Shown here one piece after another: positions 1-4,317 of a stretch of DNA of 5,803 nucleotides. Under the pieces are notes generated by a model, which was given only the letters and a program-made list of their open reading frames with translations, did no database searches and was not told where the DNA came from. The translations under genes and the position numbers were made by a program. The stretch is from Methanomassiliicoccaceae archaeon (GTDB lineage: Archaea; Thermoplasmatota; Thermoplasmata; Methanomassiliicoccales; Methanomethylophilaceae). Positions within the stretch are counted from its first letter, which is position 1. Each line of letters begins with the position of its first letter. Location of the stretch: assembly GCA_009780795.1 (NCBI GenBank), contig WQZJ01000072.1, positions 1-5,803 on the forward strand. The letters are read 5' to 3'.

Positions 1-2
1 CG

Positions 3-19
3 GGCTGATGGGAAACCCT
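3..19 (+). repeat. left terminal inverted repeat of the IS
   Basis: GGCTGATGGGAAACCCT is the exact reverse complement of 1071-1087. The match stops at the next outward base (G at 2 against the complement of T at 1088), which sets the element boundary. Confidence 0.93.
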
Positions 20-129
20 TATGAATGAATCGGGATCGAGCGTAAGTTATTCCTTCCGCAAATGCAATTAACTCCCTCGGGAACGGCTGCTCCCTCAGAA
101 AGAATGGCCGCACCCGGGATGGGATTAGT

Positions 130-1071
130 TTGTATCGCAGAAGGTACGCTCGAAGAGAGGATAAACTGGCTAAAATAATAATTGTGGTGTCCATGGCGCT
201 GATAGCTGCGGGATTACCGAGATATTCGTCATATTACAGCAATCATGTCTACGACGATCATGCGAAGGTATCGTTGCTCGTGTTACGTCAGCACCTGGAT
301 GTTTCGTATGAAGAGATGACCGATGTTCTCGGTTCGATGAACGGTGTGATCAGAGCATTGAGGATAAGGAGCATACCCGATCCTTCAACGCTCAGAAAAT
401 TCGTAAAACGTTTGGACCCGGATGTTCTGGATAAGGTGCTTTGGCACACCGCGAAGGCGGTGTGCAACGAACAGCTCATCGTTGCCGTCGATGCTACGGG
501 ATTCTCCTGTTCAAACGCATCCAGACATTATGTCAGACGCCTGAGGGAACTGAAAGGGATGACCTATTCAGAGGCTCCTGTGAGAGGGTACGAGAAGATG
601 ACGATCGCCGTTGACACATCAACGCTTTCCATACTTGCCGCAGACTCGTGCTCTTCCAACATATCCGATTACAAACGGATCGGACCTATAGCTGATGATA
701 TGGAAAAAGCGGGATACGATGTGAAATGTGTGATCGCCGACAAAGGGTATGATTCCGAGCAGGTGCACAGATATCTGCGTGAACATCTTCATTGTGAGAC
801 GCTCATTCCCGCGAGGAAGATGAGCGAACCTGCCGTTTCCGGAAGCAAAAGGCGAAGGACCTCCGGTTTTTACCGAGGTCTTATGAAATTCTTCTTCGAC
901 CCCGTGACGTATAAGAGGCGATCGATCGTTGAATCCGTTAATTCAATGATCAAGCGGAAGATGAGTGATGTGGTCTACGGAAGAACGCCTAGGTCAAGAC
1001 ACGCAGAGGTACTTTGCAGATGTATCGCACACAACATAAGGAGGATGTTATCGCTTGGGGTGAAAGTGTGA
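130..1071 (+). CDS. IS5/IS4-family DDE transposase
   Basis: Transposase of 313 residues, expected to bind the terminal repeats and cut and join DNA by RNase H-fold, two-metal chemistry. The N-terminal part (about 28-98) has the GLPRYSS..YS...Y..H pattern and a helical DNA-binding region as in IS5-type proteins. The catalytic triad is visible: D121 in AVDATG, D204 in ADKGYD and E268. E268 lies in a complete Y-x2-R-x3-E-x6-K signature (Y261, R264, E268, K275), diagnostic of the IS4/IS5 superfamily. The frame has no internal stops or shifts. The start is uncertain: TTG at 130 gives the full family-like N-terminus, while GTG at 184/187 or ATG at 193 would remove 18-21 basic residues. No strong Shine-Dalgarno sequence decides between them. 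The gene contains several strong DNA/RNA dyads, listed under findings. Family assignment is firm; the exact IS5 subgroup is not determined. Confidence 0.93.
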   Translation: MYRRRYARREDKLAKIIIVVSMALIAAGLPRYSSYYSNHVYDDHAKVSLLVLRQHLDVSYEEMTDVLGSMNGVIRALRIRSIPDPSTLRKFVKRLDPDVLDKVLWHTAKAVCNEQLIVAVDATGFSCSNASRHYVRRLRELKGMTYSEAPVRGYEKMTIAVDTSTLSILAADSCSSNISDYKRIGPIADDMEKAGYDVKCVIADKGYDSEQVHRYLREHLHCETLIPARKMSEPAVSGSKRRRTSGFYRGLMKFFFDPVTYKRRSIVESVNSMIKRKMSDVVYGRTPRSRHAEVLCRCIAHNIRRMLSLGVKV

Positions 1072-1087
1072 GGGTTTCCCATCAGCC
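1071..1087 (-). repeat. right terminal inverted repeat of the IS
   Basis: AGGGTTTCCCATCAGCC is the exact reverse complement of 3-19. Its first base is the last base of the transposase TGA stop codon, so coding sequence and transposon end abut with a one-base overlap. Confidence 0.93.
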
Positions 1088-1103
1088 TCGGCACGGATAA
1101 AGG

Positions 1104-1111
1104 TTTATTAA
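1104..1111 (+). promoter_or_regulatory. TATA box of the 60-residue Cys-rich protein gene
   Basis: TTTATTAA preceded by AAAGG (a BRE-like purine stretch) is centred about 25.5 bp upstream of the ATG at 1133. That is the archaeal TATA-to-start distance, so the mRNA probably begins at or next to the start codon (leaderless). The IS ends 16 bp upstream and leaves this core promoter intact. Confidence 0.65.
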
Positions 1112-1132
1112 CGGACCGCATTACGGGAAACG

Positions 1133-1315
1133 ATGGCAAGAGAAAAGGGGCAGGCGAAAGCTGCGAAGGGAGAGCCTCAGATGAGATACCAATGTCTCAA
1201 ATGCTACAAGACGTTCAAGGACGAACAGACTGCGCTGGACTGCTGCGGTTCACTCACCCAGGCGTGGAGCACCAACTACACGAGATGGGGAAAGCAGCAC
1301 TGGTACGGCCGCTGA
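1133..1315 (+). CDS. small Cys-rich, putative zinc-binding protein, function unknown
   Basis: Protein of 60 residues that I do not recognise as a named family. Residues 1-16 are basic and Ala/Gly/Lys-rich. Residues 18-40 read as a compact zinc-finger-like unit with C21-x2-C24 and a vicinal C37-C38 pair twelve residues later, and with F28 and A34 in positions typical of zinc-finger cores. The tail (45-60) is rich in Trp, Tyr and basic residues (W45, Y49, W52, W57, Y58), suggesting a nucleic-acid or ribosome contact, which is inference only. The gene has a well-placed TATA box and probable leaderless start, ends with TGA, and stands alone between the IS and a winged-helix gene. Four thiols in CxxC plus CC could bind zinc or, less likely, an Fe-S cluster. 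That it is a real gene is supported by promoter spacing and the non-random Cys pattern. Confidence 0.75.
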   Translation: MAREKGQAKAAKGEPQMRYQCLKCYKTFKDEQTALDCCGSLTQAWSTNYTRWGKQHWYGR

Positions 1316-1375
1316 TCCCCCTGCCGATGATTTTCACGCTGTGGGAACAATTGAAATATCCATCATACTGATTAC

Positions 1376-1699
1376 ATGACCGTGATCAAGAAAGACAACA
1401 TAATGGAGAAGATGGCCTCCGAGCTTGAGCTGATAGAGAGACACGTGATGATGCTCAAGGTCACGAGGAAGAACCAGCCCATCGGCATCATACGATTATC
1501 GGAGATCCTTGGCATACCGAAGCACAAGGTCCGTTACTCGCTTAGGCTTCTGGAGAACGAGGGTCTGATATCGCCGTCCACCGGCGGCGCGAAGGTGACG
1601 GAACGGTACGATGAGTTCATGGACGGCGTGGAAAAGGCCTTGGATGACCTGAGGGAAAGGATGGAACGGCTGAGGGCTGTCGTTTGTGATGAGACGTAA
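1376..1699 (+). CDS. winged helix-turn-helix transcriptional regulator, small archaeal type
   Basis: DNA-binding protein of 107 residues. After an N-terminal helix (about 10-30), residues 36-46 (IGIIRLSEILG) and 48-62 (PKHKVRYSLRLLENE) form a helix-turn-helix with a clear recognition helix, followed by a short wing (63-76, GLISPSTGGAKVT). Residues 78-101 are charged and helical, probably a coiled-coil dimerisation tail. The pattern matches the small archaeal proteins annotated as predicted transcriptional regulators. No ligand-binding domain is present, so any signal is unknown. The start is uncertain: ATG at 1376 is only about 20 bp below the TATA-like TTGAAATATC (1351-1360), short for a leaderless start. 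ATG at 1403 (M10) would follow a leader of about 20 bases and keeps the whole domain. It sits just upstream of, and in the same direction as, the tRNA pair. Its target is unknown. Confidence 0.8.
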   Translation: MTVIKKDNIMEKMASELELIERHVMMLKVTRKNQPIGIIRLSEILGIPKHKVRYSLRLLENEGLISPSTGGAKVTERYDEFMDGVEKALDDLRERMERLRAVVCDET

Positions 1700-1702
1700 C
1701 GC

Positions 1703-1710
1703 TTTAATAC
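1703..1710 (+). promoter_or_regulatory. TATA box of the tRNA pair
   Basis: TTTAATAC is centred about 27 bp upstream of the first base of tRNA-Asn, immediately after the stop codon of the regulator gene. No second promoter fits in the 14 bases between the two tRNAs, so this one probably drives both. Confidence 0.6.
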
Positions 1711-1733
1711 ATCTCACTCTTTCGCCAAATGAG

Positions 1734-1806
1734 GCCGTCGTAGCTCAGCAGGTAGAGCGTGTGACTGTTAATCACAAGGTCCTCGGTTCAAATCCGTGCG
1801 ACGGCG
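1734..1806 (+). tRNA. tRNA-Asn (anticodon GUU)
   Basis: Full cloverleaf. The acceptor stem GCCGTCG pairs with CGACGGC (1799-1805) and the discriminator is G1806. The D arm has GCTC/GAGC. The anticodon stem TGTGA/TCACA encloses the loop CTGTTAA with anticodon GTT at 1767-1769, reading Asn AAC/AAU. The T loop is TTCAAAT (1787-1793). CCA is encoded directly after the discriminator (1807-1809). One oddity: the T stem CTCGG/CCGTG has a T:T mismatch at its second pair (1783/1797). No intron. Confidence 0.95.
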
Positions 1807-1820
1807 CCACTGTTCATACA

Positions 1821-1894
1821 GGGCCTGTAGCTTAGTCTGGTGGAGCGTCCGGCTCATAACCGGATGGTCGTCGGTTCAAATCCGATCAGGCCCA
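1821..1894 (+). tRNA. tRNA with CAU anticodon, probably tRNA-Ile2 (alternatively elongator tRNA-Met)
   Basis: Full cloverleaf. The acceptor stem GGGCCTG pairs perfectly with CAGGCCC (1887-1893) and the discriminator is A1894. The anticodon stem TCCGG/CCGGA encloses CTCATAA, with anticodon CAT at 1855-1857. The T loop is TTCAAAT, and CCA is not encoded. It lacks the three G-C pairs at the base of the anticodon stem typical of initiator tRNA. The GGGCC acceptor start and the TAGCTTAGTCTGG D-arm resemble archaeal tRNA-Ile2, whose wobble C is changed to agmatidine by TiaS to read AUA; archaeal elongator tRNA-Met usually begins GCC. This assignment rests on remembered family patterns, so generic software will probably call it Met. 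It lies 14 bases after the tRNA-Asn discriminator and is probably co-transcribed with it. Confidence 0.92.
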
Positions 1895-1903
1895 CTTAAT
1901 ATC

Positions 1904-1930
1904 ACACTGGCTCAAAGTGTTTTTTATTTC
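1904..1930 (+). terminator. T-rich terminator after the tRNA pair
   Basis: Ten bases after the second tRNA, a small dyad (ACACT at 1904-1908, AGTGT at 1916-1920, 7-nt loop) runs into TTTTTTATTTC. Archaeal RNA polymerase terminates mainly on U-tracts, so the T-run is the important part and the weak stem may be incidental. Confidence 0.6.
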
Positions 1931-1981
1931 TTGACCCCCATGGTATCGCTGAACACAAAGGGACCATTCATATCATTAGAA

Positions 1982-2941
1982 CTACGGCGTACCCTTCGCC
2001 GCCGCCGTCAGGAACATTATGTACCGGATTAGCACGTATGCGACTATCAGCACAGCTATCGCCAGGGTCACGTACAGAAGTATCGGCATTATTCCGTTGT
2101 CGGCGATGCTGTGCGCCTCCGCCAGCTTGTAGAATGAGGAGGCGCTTATGACAAGAGGGAAGGTCATGGCCGCGAAGCTCGGGCTGAACTTCCTGTTGAG
2201 CATCACCGGCAAATATCCGATCACGGCGGCGTAGCTTGCGACGCCCATTACCGTCAGCACCGTCAGCGCGATACCCGCCGGGCCGTCCGGGATGCCCCCG
2301 TAGACGGTAAGACAACCGACGATGCACAGGTTCACGGGCGCCGCGAATATCGCCAGCGTCGGGACGAGCGGCGCGGGTATCTTCCTGAATATCAGCGTGC
2401 GGTACAGAAGGAGCGGAAGCATCACGAAGTAACCAATGAACCCGGACCAGAACAGTATCCGTCCTATGTCCTCGGTACCGAACGAGGATGATGTGGCGGC
2501 GGCCACCACGTAACCGACGAAAACTATTACCCAACTCGGCAGCACCTTGTCCATGCTGAAACCGAAGAACGCCCTCTTGACGAAGAACGCCATTATCACG
2601 AAACTTGCGGCGACGGCGCCGATCCACACGAGGAACGCGGCATCCCCTGCGATACCGCCGGCGTGGTCGCTCACGTACGCGGAGAGCAACATAAGTGTCA
2701 TCGTGTACGTCGGCAGCACTCCGAAGAGCGCGGGCGTCTCGATGTCTTTCAATATGCCCTTATGGTCCGTTACGATCCTGGCCGTGAACAGCATTACGAT
2801 AGCGAAGGAGATGAGCGCGAACACGTTGAACGCGTATACGTCCGGGAAGGTGTACCAAAGGAACCTATCAAGTGATGTCGCCCCGAGGGCCAGACCGCAT
2901 ATGGGTATCGGTATCCTTCTGAAAAATTCTCCCGCTCCCAT
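1982..2941 (-). CDS. TDT family (TehA/SLAC1-type) anion or C4-dicarboxylate transporter
   Basis: Integral membrane protein of 319 residues with ten predicted transmembrane helices, at about 9-24, 36-56, 72-92, 101-122, 135-152, 162-183, 191-212, 222-246, 255-273 and 284-308. This matches the ten-helix, roughly 320-330-residue TDT fold (bacterial TehA, fungal malate permease Mae1, plant SLAC1). Family-like stretches are IPICGLALG near the N-terminus, PLVPTLAIFAAP (191-202) and FSPSFAAMTFPL (252-263). Family members are anion channels or dicarboxylate/sulfite carriers; the substrate here cannot be read from sequence. ATG at 2941 is the natural start, preceded by a weak purine-rich site (GGGG, 9-base spacing) and a leader of about 30 bases. 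The stop is TAG, followed one codon later by TAA. The gene is divergent from the aminotransferase, and its promoter is bracketed by repeated candidate operator sites. Confidence 0.85.
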   Translation of the reverse strand: MGAGEFFRRIPIPICGLALGATSLDRFLWYTFPDVYAFNVFALISFAIVMLFTARIVTDHKGILKDIETPALFGVLPTYTMTLMLLSAYVSDHAGGIAGDAAFLVWIGAVAASFVIMAFFVKRAFFGFSMDKVLPSWVIVFVGYVVAAATSSSFGTEDIGRILFWSGFIGYFVMLPLLLYRTLIFRKIPAPLVPTLAIFAAPVNLCIVGCLTVYGGIPDGPAGIALTVLTVMGVASYAAVIGYLPVMLNRKFSPSFAAMTFPLVISASSFYKLAEAHSIADNGIMPILLYVTLAIAVLIVAYVLIRYIMFLTAAAKGTP

Positions 2942-2954
2942 GTGAAACTTCCCC

Positions 2955-2972
2955 GACAGACATTAAGGCCGT
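2955..2972 (+). repeat. direct repeat copy 1 (candidate operator)
   Basis: GACAGACATTAAGGCCGT matches 3013-3030 at 16 of 18 positions. It covers the predicted start of transcription (about 2972) and the leader of the transporter gene, a position where a bound protein would block initiation. Confidence 0.6.
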
Positions 2973-2994
2973 TGACACCGGATATGAGCGCATC

Positions 2995-3004
2995 AATATA
3001 AAAA
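2995..3004 (-). promoter_or_regulatory. TATA box of the TDT transporter
   Basis: On the minus strand this reads TTTTTATATT. The archaeal spacing of about 26 bp predicts initiation near 2972, giving a leader of about 30 bases before the ATG at 2941. Confidence 0.6.
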
Positions 3005-3010
3005 CGGCGA

Positions 3011-3033
3011 GGGACGGACGTTAAGGCCGTCCC
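3011..3033. promoter_or_regulatory. dyad overlapping repeat copy 2 in the divergent promoter region
   Basis: GGGACGG (3011-3017) and CCGTCCC (3027-3033) are perfect inverted arms separated by 9 bp, a typical shape for a dimeric regulator site. The dyad contains nearly all of repeat copy 2 and lies just upstream of the transporter's TATA box, about 56 bp upstream of the aminotransferase TATA box. The binding protein is unknown. Confidence 0.5.
3013..3030 (+). repeat. direct repeat copy 2 (candidate operator)
   Basis: GACGGACGTTAAGGCCGT is the second copy of the 18-bp repeat, offset 58 bp (about 5.5 helical turns) from copy 1. A partial third match, GACAGACG, lies at 3040-3047. Confidence 0.6.
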
Positions 3034-3088
3034 GTTCACGACAGACGCGGGGATACTGGCTGCGAGCATATGATCGAAAGCGCGACAG

Positions 3089-3097
3089 TTTTTTAAT
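3089..3097 (+). promoter_or_regulatory. TATA box of the aminotransferase gene
   Basis: TTTTTTAAT is centred 26 bp upstream of the ATG at 3119, so the transcript should start at or beside the start codon (leaderless). No Shine-Dalgarno sequence is present upstream of that ATG, which agrees. Confidence 0.65.
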
Positions 3098-3118
3098 CTT
3101 TGACCATCTCGCCGTTAC

Positions 3119-4312
3119 ATGGACGAGATGCCGGTCAGGTTCGCGGAAAGAATATCGAGGACCAAAGCGTCGGAGATACGCGAGATACTCAAGGTCACGC
3201 AGAGGCCGGAGATCATCTCCTTCGCGGGCGGTCTGCCCGCACCGGAACTGTTTCCCGTGGATGCGGTGAAGAAAGCCGGTTCCGACGTGCTCGGCGAGGA
3301 CGGCATGAAAGCGCTCCAATACACCACCACCGAGGGATACGACCCGCTGAGAACGTGGATCGCCGACCGTCTGAACAGAAAGAACGGCACGACGATGAAC
3401 AAGGACAACATCCTTATCACGCACGGCTCGCAGCAGGCGCTGGATCTCGCGGGTAAGGTGTTCCTAGACGAAGGGGACGTCGTCCTGTGCGAGAGCCCGA
3501 CGTACCTGGCGGCCATAAGCGCGTTCAGGTCGTACGGCTGCATATTCAGGGAGATACCGACCGACGATCACGGTATGGTGATGTCCGAACTGGAAAAGGC
3601 GATAGAGGAGAACGAGAACGTCAAACTGATCTACGTCATACCGAACTTCCAGAACCCGACCGGAAGGACGTGGAGCCTCGACAGAAGAAGGGAACTGGCG
3701 AGGATATCCGCATCGAACAACATAGCGGTCATTGAGGACGACCCGTACGGGGAGATACGGTTCAGGGGGGACGACCTGCCGTCGATCCGATCGTTCGACG
3801 CCGTCGGGAACGTCATGGCGACCGGTACGTTCTCCAAGATATTCTGTCCCGGTTTCAGGATAGGATGGATAGCCGGCGACGAACGCATAATAAAAAAATT
3901 CGTTCTTGTGAAGCAGGGTGTCGACCTTCAGTGCAACACGTTCGCCCAGATGACGATATCCAAGTATCTCGAGCAGAACGACATCGACTCTCACATACTC
4001 GTCATAAAAGAGACCTACAGGACACGCCGTGACCTGGCCGTTGAAACTATGAGATCGGAATTTCCTGAGAACGTGAGATTCACGGAACCGGATGGCGGTC
4101 TGTTCGCATGGATAGAACTACCTGAGGGCACGGATGCCCGCGTCATACTCGAAAGATGTCTTGAACGGAACGTCGCATTCGTTCCGGGCGGTTCGTTCTT
4201 CCCCAACGGCGGACATGAGAACACCCTCAGGATCAACTTCTCAAATATGCCGGAGGAACGGATCGTAAAGGGTTTGAGGATAATGGCGGATGTCATCAAA
4301 GAATCCTTATGA
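3119..4312 (+). CDS. PLP-dependent class I/II aminotransferase, LysN/ARO8-like
   Basis: Enzyme of 397 residues (usual length for the group is about 390-405) that moves an amino group between an amino acid and a 2-oxo acid, in the cytoplasm. Fold-type I landmarks are all present: GGLP (37-40) near the active-site mouth, the phosphate-loop region HGSQQALD (102-109), N179 in PNFQNPTG, D207 and Y210 in EDDPYGEIRF (Asp pairs with the pyridine nitrogen), the catalytic K240 in GTFSKIFCPGFRIGW with R247, and the carboxylate-binding R371 in LRINFS. This motif set is that of the aromatic/2-aminoadipate aminotransferase group (COG1167 type). Some relatives are fused to a GntR-type DNA-binding domain (MocR), which is absent here. 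Substrate could be aromatic, branched or 2-aminoadipate; sequence does not decide. The ATG at 3119 is leaderless by promoter spacing. Divergent from the transporter and convergent with the cysteine desulfurase. Confidence 0.92.
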   Translation: MDEMPVRFAERISRTKASEIREILKVTQRPEIISFAGGLPAPELFPVDAVKKAGSDVLGEDGMKALQYTTTEGYDPLRTWIADRLNRKNGTTMNKDNILITHGSQQALDLAGKVFLDEGDVVLCESPTYLAAISAFRSYGCIFREIPTDDHGMVMSELEKAIEENENVKLIYVIPNFQNPTGRTWSLDRRRELARISASNNIAVIEDDPYGEIRFRGDDLPSIRSFDAVGNVMATGTFSKIFCPGFRIGWIAGDERIIKKFVLVKQGVDLQCNTFAQMTISKYLEQNDIDSHILVIKETYRTRRDLAVETMRSEFPENVRFTEPDGGLFAWIELPEGTDARVILERCLERNVAFVPGGSFFPNGGHENTLRINFSNMPEERIVKGLRIMADVIKESL

Positions 4313-4317
4313 TGGTG

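Larger units (their letters stand above)
3..1087 (+). mobile_element. IS5/IS4-type insertion sequence, apparently complete
   Basis: A 1085-bp element is bounded by 17-bp perfect terminal inverted repeats (3-19 and 1071-1087) and contains one intact DDE transposase gene. Size, single-ORF layout and a transposase stop codon that touches the right terminal repeat all fit the IS5/IS4 group, whose members are usually about 0.8-1.5 kb. The 110 bp between the left repeat and the transposase start hold no convincing gene. Only two bases of left flank (CG) are visible and the right flank reads TCG, so a target duplication cannot be established. The right end lies 16 bp upstream of the TATA box of the next gene. 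Codon use in the element looks more AT-tolerant than in the chromosomal genes to the right, consistent with recent arrival. The element is probably mobile, but that is inference from intact ends and catalytic residues. Confidence 0.9.

Noticed and set aside
21..71. ATG-started 16-codon frame just inside the left IS end
   Set aside because: Too short, no ribosome site and no recognisable pattern.
72..96. CTCCCTC repeated at 72-78 and 90-96 inside the IS left region, considered as transposase binding sites
   Set aside because: Seven-base copies in a C/T-rich stretch are expected by chance, and there is no matching copy near the right end.
104..178. Short frame from ATG 104 overlapping the transposase start, considered as a frameshifted orfA of the IS
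   Set aside because: It stops after 24 codons and lacks DNA-binding features, while the transposase frame already contains a family-like N-terminus, so no programmed frameshift is needed.
1734..1894. tRNA genes as an integration site for a genomic island
   Set aside because: No integrase gene and no repeated tRNA 3' end is visible in the window; the nearby IS uses DDE chemistry and is not tRNA-targeted.
1982..1984. TAG of the transporter as a pyrrolysine codon
   Set aside because: Readthrough would hit TAA after one more codon, and the protein already has the full ten-helix length.
1796..2032. Open frame of 78 codons on the plus strand
   Set aside because: It begins inside tRNA-Asn, runs through the second tRNA and the T-rich terminator, and ends in the tail of the transporter gene; the protein has no domain-like pattern.
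1968..2627. Arg-rich 219-codon frame on the minus strand
   Set aside because: It is a shifted-frame shadow of the transporter gene, whose ten-helix hydrophobic protein is clearly the real product.
3464..3994. 176-codon minus-strand frame opposite the aminotransferase
   Set aside because: Shadow produced by high third-position GC; the plus strand carries a complete set of PLP-enzyme motifs.
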